Positions 8,195 through 17,019 are shown, counted from the first letter of the stretch. The stretch is DNA of 22,499 nt from Clostridiales bacterium (GCA_019423265.1 JAHZBS010000016.1:1-22499); one strand, 5' to 3'. Program-made: numbers and translations. Notes: a model not told the origin generated them from the sequence alone.

Positions 8195-8932
8195 TCACGG
8201 GGAAGACGACTCGTCCCCGCTGGGGCAGCTTCCCGCCTCCACATTAAAGTACGCCGCAATGCCCGCATAGATTCCCCAGGCAACCTTTTTCTGGTAGCTC
8301 TCATCATTTAAGCTTTCTTCTTCCTTTGAATTCGTGAGGAATCCACACTCCACCAATACCGCGGGAATCTTGCTCTGTTTTAAGATATAATAGCTGTCGT
8401 TCTGTTTGATCACCCTGGTATTGTCCGGGGATGTGAAGGAATTCAGCTGATCCTGAATTTCCGCCGCCAGCCGTCTTGCCTCCTCTGAATCCTCCTGGTA
8501 GAATACCTGCGGTCCCCAGTATTGACTTTCGGGGAAACTGTTTTGGTGGATGCTGACCATGAGGTCCGCGCCGCTCTCGTTGATCATGTCCCGGCGCTTC
8601 TGCATGTCCGCGCGTTTTTTATTCTGATCCTGCTCCGTATACAACCCTTCATCATCCAAACGGGTGACAACGACCTGTGCCCCTCCGATCTCTAAGTACG
8701 CCTGTAGTTTTAGAGCGATGGCCAGATTGATCTCTTTTTCGTCGGCGCCGTTGATTCCTGGCTTTCCAGGATCCATGCCGCCGTGGCCGGCATCCAGGTA
8801 GATCAGCTTGCCGGCCAAGGGCAGTCCCCGAGAGCTGATGACCGTGTGCGCATAGGATATGGTCAGCGCGCTCAGGCATATGACCAGCACCGGGATTACA
8901 ATTCGATATACTGTTATGGTTTTTCTGGACAA
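8195..8932 (-). CDS. cwlD: N-acetylmuramoyl-L-alanine amidase, CwlD-like
   Basis: This is a 245-residue Amidase_3 protein with one N-terminal membrane or signal segment (about residues 8-28, VYRIVIPVLVICLSALTI). The zinc ligands are visible: His in DAGHGG, Glu in DEKEINLAIA and His in SIHQNSF; the catalytic Glu is in LVECGFLTN. The size and lack of wall-binding repeats match CwlD, which helps make muramic-delta-lactam in spore cortex peptidoglycan, so the organism may form spores. The start is TTG (8932) with AGGGGAT just upstream; no ATG fits the frame. It lies 45 bases downstream of hflX in the same operon. A vegetative wall amidase is an alternative. Confidence 0.85.
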   Translation of the reverse strand: MSRKTITVYRIVIPVLVICLSALTISYAHTVISSRGLPLAGKLIYLDAGHGGMDPGKPGINGADEKEINLAIALKLQAYLEIGGAQVVVTRLDDEGLYTEQDQNKKRADMQKRRDMINESGADLMVSIHQNSFPESQYWGPQVFYQEDSEEARRLAAEIQDQLNSFTSPDNTRVIKQNDSYYILKQSKIPAVLVECGFLTNSKEEESLNDESYQKKVAWGIYAGIAAYFNVEAGSCPSGDESSSP

Positions 8933-8977
8933 GGTCCCATCCCCTTTTTTCCTATTCTATTCGGGGATACCTCTGTC

Positions 8978-10267
8978 CTATGCCCGGACCTGAAAAGCTT
9001 CCACCATGGACGCATATTTTTTCTTCGTCCTGGCTCGAAGAAAAATTCCGTCCTCCCGGAATTCCTCCTCCAAAATCTGCCCTTTCCTTCGGATCATGTC
9101 GTGGAGCCGTCCCTCCGAATAGGGCAACAAGATGGAGATCTCCACCTGCTGGCCGTCCAGAATCCGATCCACCGCCTCCAACACCGCGCGCCGGTCTTCA
9201 TCGGAAAAGGCCGATATCTTCAAGCTCTCCTCTGAGGTGTAGGGGACAGGCACCGCCATTTCCGGGACGCCAGCCTTATCCTGCTTATTGAGAAGCGTCA
9301 CCACAGGCTTATCCCCCGCTCCCAAGTCCTCCATGGCTTTCGCGGTTACCTCCATGTTGAGCTGCGCTTTCTCGTCGGAAGCGTCCACCACATGCAACAG
9401 GATATCGGCATACACCACCTCCTCCAATGTGGCGCGAAAGGCTTTGACTAATTGGTGCGGGAGCTTATGGATGAAGCCTACCGTGTCGGTCAACAGCGCT
9501 TCCCGGCCGCTGGGCAGACATATCTTCCGCGTTGTCGTATCCAGCGTCGCAAACAGCTTATCCTCCTCCAGCACGCCGGCGTTGGTAAACCGGTTGAATA
9601 ATGTGGATTTTCCCGCATTGGTGTACCCCACCAGCGCCAAAACCGGAATCTCGTTCTCTGTGCGCTGGGAGCGCAACAGCCCCCGCTGCTGCTCCATGTC
9701 TTTCAACTGCCGGTTCAGCATATCGATCCGGCGCCGGATATGCCGGCGGTCTAGCTCTAGCTTCGTCTCCCCTGCGCCTCGAGTGTGAGTGCCCACCGCT
9801 GCCCCTTGTCTGGACAGCTCTGTCCCAAGGCCTGTCAGCCGCGTCAATCTGTAGTTTAGCTGCGCCAGCTCAACCTGCATCATGCCTTCTTTCGTCACCG
9901 CCCGCTGAGAAAAGATATCCAGGATCAACAGCGTCCGATCTACGACCTTGACTCCCAGCAGATCTGTCAGAGCTTTCAGTTGAACCGGGCTCAGCTCATC
10001 GTCGGTAATGACCCCGTCGGCACCCGCCTCGGCAATTCTTTCCTTAACCTCCGCGATCTTGCCCGTGCCTAGATACGTCTTGGGGTGCGGCGAATCCAGC
10101 TTCTGTATTACACGGCCCACGCTGACAGCTCCCGCCGTCTCCAGCAATTCTTCCAGCTCGTTTAAAGATTTCTCTGCCTCAATTGGCGCAGCGTCTCCCT
10201 CGACAGCCAACAATACAAACCGTTGAACTTTTTCCTGTGTCTCGACTGTCCGTTTATCCGTTTCCAT
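8978..10267 (-). CDS. hflX: Ribosome-associated GTPase HflX
   Basis: This 429-residue TRAFAC-class GTPase binds the 50S subunit and splits stalled or stress-damaged ribosomes. The N-terminal HflX domain contains the glycine-rich YLGTGK (65-70) and the linker GAGETKLELDRR. The GTPase domain has G1 GYTNAGKS (214-221), G2 TLDTTTRK, G3 DTVGF (261-265), G4 NKQDK and a G5 SAF-type motif. The ATG at 10267 has GAGGAGG at ideal spacing. The gene starts 9 bases after the GH18 stop and is followed by cwlD at 45 bases, placing it in the leftward operon. Confidence 0.95.
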   Translation of the reverse strand: METDKRTVETQEKVQRFVLLAVEGDAAPIEAEKSLNELEELLETAGAVSVGRVIQKLDSPHPKTYLGTGKIAEVKERIAEAGADGVITDDELSPVQLKALTDLLGVKVVDRTLLILDIFSQRAVTKEGMMQVELAQLNYRLTRLTGLGTELSRQGAAVGTHTRGAGETKLELDRRHIRRRIDMLNRQLKDMEQQRGLLRSQRTENEIPVLALVGYTNAGKSTLFNRFTNAGVLEEDKLFATLDTTTRKICLPSGREALLTDTVGFIHKLPHQLVKAFRATLEEVVYADILLHVVDASDEKAQLNMEVTAKAMEDLGAGDKPVVTLLNKQDKAGVPEMAVPVPYTSEESLKISAFSDEDRRAVLEAVDRILDGQQVEISILLPYSEGRLHDMIRRKGQILEEEFREDGIFLRARTKKKYASMVEAFQVRA

Positions 10268-10276
10268 ATGGCCTCC

Positions 10277-12013
10277 TCACTGTATATACTCTTGAAACTC
10301 TCTCCACACGTCGGCTCGTTCCAAACCGATCTTCCAAGCGGCTACGCCGGCTAATCCATTCTCTTTCGCCATGTCAAGCCGTATTTTGGCGGAGCGCTCT
10401 TCCTCTAACCAGATTTGACATAGATTGCTTCCCATTTTGTATTGAACGTAATACTGGCCCATCTCGTCCAGCCAGACCATCTCGCCCCCGTTTTCCTCCG
10501 CCAGCTCCAAGGCCCTCTCCATGCCCATGGATTCTGTCTCGAGGGTGGTGGTTCCATCTTGGTTTTTCACCGTCGTCCAGAGCCTTGTAAAAAATGGCAC
10601 TCCTAGCACGGTCTTCTCCGCAGGCACCTGGGCCAGCGTATCGGCGATGCCATCGGCGACGAAGGATTTTGAGGCCACGCTGCCCGCTTCCTCAGAGCCT
10701 GCATAGTGTTCATCATACCCCATGATGACCACATAATCCGCCACTCTTCCCAAAATATCCCGCCGGTAGTGCTCTGTCCACGATTTCGGCACATAGCAGT
10801 CCACCGATAGGGTGTACCCCGCAGGCCGCAGTACCGCTGACAGCTCGCGCATAAATTGGATGAAAAAAGGTCCCGTCTGGGTGGAGATGCCCTCAAAGTC
10901 CACATTGATCCCGTCAAAGCCATACTCTTGACAAAGCGCCAGCAGCGCTCGAGCCAGGGCCTGCCTTTTGCCGGTATCCTGCAACACCGCCATCGTCTTC
11001 TCGTCCTCAAAATCATTGTCAAATAAAGGCCATACCTGATATCCCTCCCCATGCGCCCAATCGATATACTCTCTATTGGCCAGGCATTGAATCTCCCCGT
11101 TGTCCTGAAATTTCAGCCATGTGGGGGAGATGACGTTGGCGATCCCGGCGGCATTGGAAAAGAGCTCCTTTGTGGAATCATCGAATCCCCCGGTATAGTT
11201 TTGATGCCAGACCATCACGACCTTGCCCTGTACCTGCCTCTCTTCCGGAATTTCAACTTCTGGCTGGGCGGGGATCTCATTTGAATACTCCTGCCATTCC
11301 TGGACGGCATCTTCTTGAATGTATCCCACAAGCCCGTCCTGGGTCAGGACCTGTGCATATCCGCCGGCTTCCCCGATCCGGTACAGCGTCTCCCCAAGCG
11401 CAATCCGGCGGTAATACTGAAATCCTTCTCTGTGTCCCATGATGGAGTCTATGAAGTCGCCGCTTTGGGGATACGCTTTCAGGTAGGCGCCTTCGACGGC
11501 GCAGACGCCCTTTTGTCCCTGTGGCGCCTGAACACTGATTATATTATACTCCTGATTGGCGATCCAGTCTAGCCCAAACATGTCTTTCGCCTGATCCATT
11601 CGCATGTAGATCCGCTGGCCCTGGCTGATAAACCATACCTCGCCCTCCGTCTCCACACCATTTTTTGTGAATGCCGTCTCCCCACAGGTAAAATTTAGGA
11701 TTGTGTCGGCGTTGGTATAGATGACCTCTTGGCCGCCATCCTGGTAAAAAAAGGCCTCGTCGGCAAAATTTTCATTGATGAAGGCTAGGTCAATATAGTA
11801 CTGTCCATCCCGCTGTAAAATCCTATCCTCCGCCTCCATCTCCCCGCCGTATTGCAGTAGAGAGAAGCCCTCCGATACGGCTGGATATACCTCCCAGGGC
11901 GTTATCTTTTTCATGGCGGTCAATGACTGATACCCCCATACGCCCCCTAGTATGATGGCGAGTATTATAAAAAAAATAAGTAGAATCAAGATCGATTGTG
12001 TCTTTTTCTTCAT
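10277..12013 (-). CDS. GH18 glycosidase with SH3-like domain, membrane-anchored
   Basis: This 578-residue exported protein is attached by one N-terminal membrane helix (residues about 7-26). A copper-amine-oxidase-type N-terminal-like region follows (about 70-160). An SH3-like segment comes next (about 170-240; GYAQVLTQDGLVGYIQ). The C-terminal GH18 barrel has the catalytic line DGINVDFE (367-374) with E374 as the likely acid. Such proteins cleave GlcNAc-containing polymers; relatives include cortex-lytic enzymes such as SleL/YaaH, so a role in cell-wall or spore peptidoglycan turnover is plausible next to cwlD. It is the first gene of the leftward operon, downstream of the probable promoter near 12130. 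The exact substrate is unknown. Confidence 0.85.
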   Translation of the reverse strand: MKKKTQSILILLIFFIILAIILGGVWGYQSLTAMKKITPWEVYPAVSEGFSLLQYGGEMEAEDRILQRDGQYYIDLAFINENFADEAFFYQDGGQEVIYTNADTILNFTCGETAFTKNGVETEGEVWFISQGQRIYMRMDQAKDMFGLDWIANQEYNIISVQAPQGQKGVCAVEGAYLKAYPQSGDFIDSIMGHREGFQYYRRIALGETLYRIGEAGGYAQVLTQDGLVGYIQEDAVQEWQEYSNEIPAQPEVEIPEERQVQGKVVMVWHQNYTGGFDDSTKELFSNAAGIANVISPTWLKFQDNGEIQCLANREYIDWAHGEGYQVWPLFDNDFEDEKTMAVLQDTGKRQALARALLALCQEYGFDGINVDFEGISTQTGPFFIQFMRELSAVLRPAGYTLSVDCYVPKSWTEHYRRDILGRVADYVVIMGYDEHYAGSEEAGSVASKSFVADGIADTLAQVPAEKTVLGVPFFTRLWTTVKNQDGTTTLETESMGMERALELAEENGGEMVWLDEMGQYYVQYKMGSNLCQIWLEEERSAKIRLDMAKENGLAGVAAWKIGLERADVWREFQEYIQ

Positions 12014-12129
12014 GCGGCGTCCTCTCTTTTTACTGTATGGCCTCGCTTGTTAAATTATCCTATGGCTTTGGGCCGCAGGACGACCTTGCCTGCAAGTGGC
12101 CTCACGCACTGCTCATGGCTTTCGTGGAT

Positions 12130-12135
12130 ATTATA
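12130..12135 (-). promoter_or_regulatory. Extended -10 promoter for the GH18-hflX-cwlD-tsaC-rpiB operon
   Basis: On the minus strand the bases read TGGTATAAT, a perfect TATAAT with the TG of an extended -10. The matching -35 region is poor, as is common for extended -10 promoters. The predicted message would have a leader of about 110 bases before the GH18 ATG. The leader holds a small palindrome (CTTGCCTGCAAG). Confidence 0.6.
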
Positions 12136-12157
12136 CCATAGTTTTTTTGTGGGAAAT

Positions 12158-12221
12158 CTTACATTTCTCTGACTTTCCCTTTGCTATCTTGGGGATGCTT
12201 ACATTCCTTTGACTTTCCCTT
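12158..12221 (+). repeat. Tandem 24-bp repeat upstream of uvrC
   Basis: Two copies of CTTACATTYCTYTGACTTTC-CCTT lie at 12158-12181 and 12198-12221, matching at 22 of 24 bases with a 40-base period. The right copy provides the -35 box of the uvrC promoter; the left copy has no -10 partner at proper distance. It may be a duplicated regulator site or a simple local duplication. Confidence 0.6.
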
Positions 12222-12237
12222 CGGAGTGCGGTATACT
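12209..12237 (+). promoter_or_regulatory. Sigma-A promoter of uvrC
   Basis: TTGACT (12209-12214) and TATACT (12232-12237) are separated by exactly 17 bases. Transcription would begin near 12244, about 40 bases before the uvrC start. No DinR/LexA-like box is apparent nearby. Confidence 0.8.
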
Positions 12238-12282
12238 TAGAGTACGGCGATAGATTTTGTTGATTTGGAAAGGGCGATCTCT

Positions 12283-14193
12283 GTGTTTGATATTAAGGAA
12301 GAGCTTAAAAAGCTGCCGGAGCAGCCGGGCGTTTATATTATGAAGGAGGGCGACACGATTCTGTATGTGGGTAAAGCGGTCAATCTGAAGAATCGTGTCC
12401 GCCAGTATTTCCAGAGTACAAAAAATAAGACAGCCAAGATTCAGCGCATGATCAGCCGCATCGAATATTTTGAATACATCGTGACGGATACGGAGATGGA
12501 AGCGCTGATCCTGGAAAACAATCTGATCAAGGAGCACCGTCCGCCGTACAATACCCTTTTAAAAGATGACAAGCAGTATCCCTATATCAAGGCCACAGTC
12601 CATGAGGCATTTCCCCGTATCTTTATCACCCGAAAGGTGGCAAAGGATAAAGCCCGCTATTTCGGCCCATACACCAGCATGTTTGCCGTGCGCCAGACCT
12701 TGGAGCTGATGCAGCAGATCTGGCCGCTGCGCCACTGCAATCGCGCGCTGCCCAGGGATATCGGAAAGGAACGCCCCTGCCTCAACTACCACATCGGCCG
12801 CTGCGCAGGTCCCTGTACCGGCAGGGTTACCCAGGAGGAGTATCATGCCATACTGGAAAAAGCGATGGATTTTCTGGGCGGGCATCACCAGGAGGTGATC
12901 CAGGATTTAAAAGCGAAAATGTTGGCCGCATCGGAGGCATTGGATTTTGAGCGGGCCGCAACGCTGCGCGATCAGATCAAAAGCGTTGAGTTCCTCTCCC
13001 AGCGCCAAAAAATCGACGACGCCGGCTCCGATGAGGACCGGGACGTTATCGCCTACGCTGCGGCCGGCGACGATGTTTTGGTTCAGTCCTTTTTTATTCG
13101 AAATGGCCGTCTGATTGGGCAGGAACACTTTTTTATGGACGGAGCGGAAAATCAGGATGGAGCGGAGATCCTGGCTGCCTTTATCCAACAGTTTTATGCC
13201 GGAACCCCTTATATCCCCAAGGAACTTGTGGTTATGACCGCCCCGGAAAACGCCCCGATCCTGGAGGAATGGCTGACTTCGCGGAAGGGACAAAAAGTCC
13301 ATATCACCGCACCCCTGCGAGGCGAAAAGGCCAAGCTTATAGGATTGGCGAGGCAGAACGCCCAGCTGTACCTCTCCCGCTTTGGGGAAAAGATGAAGCG
13401 GGAAGAACAAAAAACGCGGGGCGCTGTACAGCAGCTCCAACAGCTGCTGGGGGCAGACTCAGACGAATCCTACGAGCGTATTGAAGCCTATGATATCTCC
13501 AATACCTTTGGCTTCCAATCCGTTGGCTCCATGGTGGTTTTTGAGGGGGGAAAACCCAAAAATACTGACTATCGAAAATTTCGGATACAGACTGTACAGG
13601 GGGCCAACGACTATGCCAGCATGGCAGAAATGCTCCGCCGCCGCTTTCGGCACGCCTTCTCCGAGATTCGGGAACTGGACGAGAAGGATGTGGATCTCTC
13701 TCTCGGCCGGTTCACCCGCCTTCCAGATCTGATTCTCATGGACGGGGGGCGCGGTCAGGTTCATGTGGCGCAATCCATTTTATCGGAATTCAACCTGGAC
13801 ATCCCCGTGGCCGGCATGGTGAAGGATGACCGGCACCGGACGCGGGCGCTGTACTTTCAAGACCGGGAGCTTGTCATGGATACCCATTCCGATGCCTTTC
13901 ACCTGATCACGCGGATCCAAGATGAAGCCCACCGCTTCGCTATCACCTACCACAAAAAACTGCGCTGGGATTCCCAGATCCAGTCCCTGCTGGATCAAAT
14001 TCCAGGAATCGGCCCGAAGCGAAGAGCATCCCTCCTTAAAACCTTTGGCTCTGTGGATAAGATACGCCGCCTCTCTCCCGAGGACTTGATGCAGGCGGAA
14101 GGGATCAACCAGAAGGCGGCCGACGCCATCTTTCAGTTTTTTCACCAGCCCTCCGAGCCGCCGATTGCCTCTGAGATCCCGGATAATCAATAG
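12283..14193 (+). CDS. uvrC: Excinuclease ABC subunit C
   Basis: UvrC (636 residues from this start) makes the two incisions flanking DNA lesions in nucleotide excision repair, with UvrA and UvrB. The N-terminal GIY-YIG domain is seen in PGVYIMKEGDTILYVGKA. Further along lie a UVR/UvrB-binding segment (ALDFERAATLRDQIKSVE), the RNase H-like endonuclease domain with YDISNTFG and LILMDGGRGQ, and a C-terminal helix-hairpin-helix (IPGIGPKRRASLLKTFGS). GTG at 12283 is preferred over the in-frame TTG at 12265 because GGAAAGGG sits 8 bases before it and the conserved protein begins there. It has its own promoter and is followed at once by the promoter of the parvulin gene. Confidence 0.95.
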   Translation: MFDIKEELKKLPEQPGVYIMKEGDTILYVGKAVNLKNRVRQYFQSTKNKTAKIQRMISRIEYFEYIVTDTEMEALILENNLIKEHRPPYNTLLKDDKQYPYIKATVHEAFPRIFITRKVAKDKARYFGPYTSMFAVRQTLELMQQIWPLRHCNRALPRDIGKERPCLNYHIGRCAGPCTGRVTQEEYHAILEKAMDFLGGHHQEVIQDLKAKMLAASEALDFERAATLRDQIKSVEFLSQRQKIDDAGSDEDRDVIAYAAAGDDVLVQSFFIRNGRLIGQEHFFMDGAENQDGAEILAAFIQQFYAGTPYIPKELVVMTAPENAPILEEWLTSRKGQKVHITAPLRGEKAKLIGLARQNAQLYLSRFGEKMKREEQKTRGAVQQLQQLLGADSDESYERIEAYDISNTFGFQSVGSMVVFEGGKPKNTDYRKFRIQTVQGANDYASMAEMLRRRFRHAFSEIRELDEKDVDLSLGRFTRLPDLILMDGGRGQVHVAQSILSEFNLDIPVAGMVKDDRHRTRALYFQDRELVMDTHSDAFHLITRIQDEAHRFAITYHKKLRWDSQIQSLLDQIPGIGPKRRASLLKTFGSVDKIRRLSPEDLMQAEGINQKAADAIFQFFHQPSEPPIASEIPDNQ

Positions 14194-14222
14194 TTGCATT
14201 TTTGCCGTTCCTGTAGTATAGT
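14194..14222 (+). promoter_or_regulatory. Promoter of the parvulin-plsC-GNAT genes
   Basis: TTGCAT (14194-14199) and TATAGT (14217-14222) are 17 bases apart. The -35 box begins directly after the uvrC stop codon. The start codon of the parvulin is about 45 bases further on. Confidence 0.65.
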
Positions 14223-14267
14223 AGAATCAATTGAAAGAATTTTGCACCATTAGAAAGGAAGACGAAG

Positions 14268-15017
14268 TTGAAAACTGATCCGAATCTTTTAGCCACCGTA
14301 GGGGACCGCCCTATCACACGTCAGATGTTGGAGGAGATGAAGAAAGCCATCCCTCCGAAGCAGAAGGCTTCCTTTGAGGGACCGCAGGGCGAAGAGCGAA
14401 TTCTTAGCGAGCTCATCGCCAGAGAACTCTTGTATCTGGGAGCCAAAGAAGATAAGCTCGATGAAGAGCAAGCGTACAAGGACATGGTTGCCAATGCGGC
14501 GGAAGAGATCCTTAAGCAATATGCGCTGGAACAGATTTTAAGGGATATCCACGTTTCTGACAGCGAGGTTGAAGCCTTCTACGATGAAAACCGGAAAAAT
14601 TTTATCACACAGCCGGAAATCCGAGCCCGGCACATTCTCTGCGACGATGAGGAGACGCTTCGAAAGGCGGCGGAGGAGATCAAACAGGGCAAAGATTTTG
14701 CCGAAGCCGCCAAAGAGTACTCCACCTGCCCTTCCAGGGAGAAGGGCGGGGACCTTGGCTTTTTTGGCAAGGGGAAAATGGTCCCCGAGTTTGAAAAAGC
14801 CGCCTTTTCCCTGGCTGTCGGGGAGATGAGCCATCTGGTCCACACTTCCTTTGGATGGCATCTCATCGAAGTTACCGAGCGCAAAGAGGCGCATATTCAA
14901 CCCTTGGATGAAGTCAGGGATCAGATTCGCATGTTTTTGCTGCGCCAGAAACAATCGGATGCGTATAACCGCCACGTACAGGAACTGAGCCAGGACTATC
15001 CGGTGCAACGCTATTGA
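14268..15017 (+). CDS. PpiC-type (parvulin) peptidyl-prolyl isomerase
   Basis: This 249-residue protein has an N-terminal helical chaperone-like part (SurA/trigger-type) and a parvulin domain at about residues 118-210. Parvulin motifs include RARHIL, FAEAAKEYSTCPSREKGGDL, GFFGKGKMVPEFEKAAF and TSFGWHLIEV. It should speed proline isomerisation in protein folding. It lacks a signal peptide or lipobox, so unlike PrsA it is probably cytosolic. It starts with TTG at 14268, with AAGGAAG upstream. The next gene's ribosome site follows closely, so it is likely cotranscribed with plsC. Confidence 0.88.
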   Translation: MKTDPNLLATVGDRPITRQMLEEMKKAIPPKQKASFEGPQGEERILSELIARELLYLGAKEDKLDEEQAYKDMVANAAEEILKQYALEQILRDIHVSDSEVEAFYDENRKNFITQPEIRARHILCDDEETLRKAAEEIKQGKDFAEAAKEYSTCPSREKGGDLGFFGKGKMVPEFEKAAFSLAVGEMSHLVHTSFGWHLIEVTERKEAHIQPLDEVRDQIRMFLLRQKQSDAYNRHVQELSQDYPVQRY

Positions 15018-15040
15018 GACTGTGCAAAGGATGTGATCGT

Positions 15041-15757
15041 ATGTTTCGAACCCTTCGTACTCTATTTTATACCATCGGCGTTTTACTCCGCAACGCGGGT
15101 TACAGCCGCCGCTGTGCGAAACTTCCGGAGGAAGAGCGCTGGAAGGTTTCCTATGACTTTGTCAAACGGGCCTCAAAGGGATTGATCAAAGCGACGGGGG
15201 CGCGGGTCATTTACCACGGGCTGGAGAATTTGCCCGACCGGCAGGGGGTCCTCTTCGTCAGCAACCACGAGAGTTACTTCGACATCTTGATTCTGATGCA
15301 GGTGATGGAATCCCCCACCGCCTTCGTTGCCAAGGACAGCATCCGAAAGGTTCCCTTTCTGAGCAAATGGCTGGAGAATATCGGCAGCGTCTACATCAAC
15401 CGCGATGATCTCCGGCAATCCATGGAGGCCATCATCGCCACAGGCAATCTGATGAAGCGCGGTCTGAACATGGTCATCTTTCCGGAGGGAACCCGGAGCA
15501 AGAGCGATACCGCCGGGGAATTTAAAAAAGGCAGCCTGAAACCTGCCTCCATGGCGAAGGCGCCCATCGTTCCCGTCTTCATCGACGGCTCGCACCGAAT
15601 CTTTGAGAGCAATCCCGGCATACGGATTCGCCCAGCGGAAGTCCACGTCTACATGGGAACCCCCATTGATTTGGAGGGAATGCCTCGCGCCGAACAGAAA
15701 GAATTGGCGAGCCACATCCGGGATGTAGTGCTCAGCCAGAGAGAAAGGGTGCAGTGA
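15041..15757 (+). CDS. plsC: 1-acyl-glycerol-3-phosphate acyltransferase (PlsC family)
   Basis: This 238-residue membrane-associated acyltransferase makes phosphatidic acid by acylating lysophosphatidic acid. The HX4D catalytic motif is NHESYFD (H76, D81) and the glycerol-phosphate-binding motif is FPEGTRS (147-153). The N-terminus has a hydrophobic stretch (TLFYTIGVLL). ATG at 15041 is chosen because AAAGGA lies upstream; an in-frame TTG at 15014 overlaps the previous gene but has no better site. It is followed within a few bases by the GNAT gene. Confidence 0.88.
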   Translation: MFRTLRTLFYTIGVLLRNAGYSRRCAKLPEEERWKVSYDFVKRASKGLIKATGARVIYHGLENLPDRQGVLFVSNHESYFDILILMQVMESPTAFVAKDSIRKVPFLSKWLENIGSVYINRDDLRQSMEAIIATGNLMKRGLNMVIFPEGTRSKSDTAGEFKKGSLKPASMAKAPIVPVFIDGSHRIFESNPGIRIRPAEVHVYMGTPIDLEGMPRAEQKELASHIRDVVLSQRERVQ

Positions 15758-15761
15758 CGCC

Positions 15762-16364
15762 GTGGACAGACGTAAGCCTCCGATTCGCGTTGCCACAACA
15801 CAGGATGCCGAAGCCCTGCTCGCCATTTACGCTCCCTATGTGGAGCATACCGCCGTCACCTTTGAGTATACGGTTCCCACCGCTGAAGAGTTCGCAGGCC
15901 GGATCCGTCATGTGCTGGCGCGATATCCATATCTGATTGCCGAGGCCGATGGGGAGATACTCGGCTATGCTTATGCCAGCGCCTTTCACAGCCGGGCCGC
16001 ATACGATTGGGCCGTGGAGGTCTCCCTCTATGTAAATCGGGATAGGAGGCGGACGGGAATCGGCGGAGCGCTGTATGAGGCATTGGAAAGGGTTCTCTCT
16101 GTCCAGAACATTTTGAATCTCAATGCCTGCATCGCGTATCCGGAGAAAGAAAATGAATACCTGACAAGGGATAGCGTGGCTTTCCATCAGCACTTTGGAT
16201 ATGAGATGGTGGGAGAATTTCACCAGTGCGGTTACAAATTTAACCGGTGGTATAACATGGTCTGGATGGAAAAGCATATTGGTGCCCATGTGGAGAACCA
16301 AGCGAAGGTCAAAACCTTTGATGAAGTTCGAGAGCAGATTCAAAGTCAATACGGCATTCAGTAG
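15762..16364 (+). CDS. GNAT N-acetyltransferase, phosphinothricin-acetyltransferase-like
   Basis: This 200-residue acetyltransferase has the layout of the Pat/YncA group: an early DAEALLAIYAPYVEHTAVTFE, the acetyl-CoA loop RRRTGIGGALY and the C-terminal FHQHFGYEMVGEFHQCGYKF with a WYNMVWM strand. It should transfer acetyl from acetyl-CoA to an amine; the natural substrate is unknown and resistance to phosphinothricin is only suggested by the family. The start is GTG at 15762, four bases after the plsC stop. It closes the rightward operon and is followed by a strong terminator. Confidence 0.85.
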   Translation: MDRRKPPIRVATTQDAEALLAIYAPYVEHTAVTFEYTVPTAEEFAGRIRHVLARYPYLIAEADGEILGYAYASAFHSRAAYDWAVEVSLYVNRDRRRTGIGGALYEALERVLSVQNILNLNACIAYPEKENEYLTRDSVAFHQHFGYEMVGEFHQCGYKFNRWYNMVWMEKHIGAHVENQAKVKTFDEVREQIQSQYGIQ

Positions 16365-16383
16365 CACACACAAATGGAATTAT

Positions 16384-16407
16384 GTCCGCTTAAGGCGGAC
16401 TTTTTTT
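16384..16407 (+). terminator. Rho-independent terminator after the GNAT gene
   Basis: A six-base-pair perfect stem GTCCGC/GCGGAC with loop TTAAG is followed by seven T. It lies 19 bases after the stop codon. Confidence 0.9.
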
Positions 16408-16419
16408 AGTAGGATGAAA

Positions 16420-16455
16420 AAAAGCCGGCAGCGCCGGCTTCAGACTGTGAACAAG
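16420..16455 (-). repeat. Hairpin repeat copy A (left edge of island 2)
   Basis: The plus strand reads AAAAGCCGGC-AGC-GCCGGC, then TTCAGACTGT-GA-ACAAG. On the minus strand the hairpin is followed by a run of T, so it can act as a terminator for leftward transcription. An inverted copy lies at 19004-19040 and matches over nearly its whole length. Confidence 0.75.
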
Positions 16456-16526
16456 GGGGGCTGTGAAAAAACACAGCGTCTAAAAGAGGACATCAAACTC
16501 ATATGAGCCAGAGGGCCTCTTTCCTG

Positions 16527-16652
16527 CGGGTCTGTCTTATAGCCGTAGATGACGCAGTTGGTGGTAGGCTTGCCCGATTCGCCCTTGACACGAATGGCAG
16601 TGCGTTGCTTGCGGCTCAAGTCACGGAGATACCATTCGTTCATGATATTAAA
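16527..16652 (-). pseudogene. Fragment of a second large serine recombinase
   Basis: The minus-strand translation reads NIMNEWYLRDLSRKQRTAI and then GKPTTNCVIYGYKTDP. This is the region joining the catalytic and recombinase domains in a common group of Clostridia conjugative-element serine recombinases. Only about 42 residues remain; homology stops at KTDP and before the NIMNEW motif. It is clearly a different gene type from the recombinase in island 1. Confidence 0.75.
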
Positions 16653-16972
16653 AAAGAGCAAATTCGTTGCTGTCCACACTGTTGGCGACGGATGCGGATA
16701 TGTCTAATATTCTGTGGGAGTTGAACGAAGACCATAAATTTTTGTTATTCCTGTGGGCATTGCGGCAGTACAGCTCTGTCAGAAATGCCGCTATCTGTGG
16801 ACAATATGACCGCAATATCTCCAAGGTGCGGAATACGATGCTCAAGAAGATATGAAAAAAGCTGCTTGCCACACTTACCAAAAAAGTGCAGGCACAGCAG
16901 CCCTTGACCTTGCTTGAAAAAGAATTCTTGAGAGAAAATGGCGTAGATATTGAAAGCCTAAGCAAGGCGTAA
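16652..16972 (+). pseudogene. Small mobile-element gene interrupted by an in-frame TGA
   Basis: From the TTG at 16667 the frame reads MSNILWELNEDHKFLLFLWA and YDRNISKVRNTMLKKI, meets TGA at 16853-16855, then continues KKLLATLTKKVQAQQ to a natural TAA at 16970. The two halves read as one basic, helical protein of about 101 codons; I do not recognise its function. The stop fits a CGA-to-TGA change. The fragment begins at its junction with the recombinase remnant on the other strand, so the true start may be lost. Confidence 0.6.
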
Positions 16973-16978
16973 TATAAT
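16950..16978 (+). promoter_or_regulatory. Sigma-A promoter inside island 2
   Basis: TTGAAA (16950-16955) and TATAAT (16973-16978) are 17 bases apart. The promoter overlaps the last codons of the preceding decayed gene and would drive the broken small genes and probably the AlbA_2-type gene. Confidence 0.7.
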
Positions 16979-17019
16979 TATAGATAATATCGGTTACAAT
17001 ATACAAAGGGGACAAAAAT

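Noticed and set aside
12199..12537. A minus-strand frame over the uvrC promoter and start
   Set aside because: It lies opposite the conserved GIY-YIG coding region and has no supporting start.
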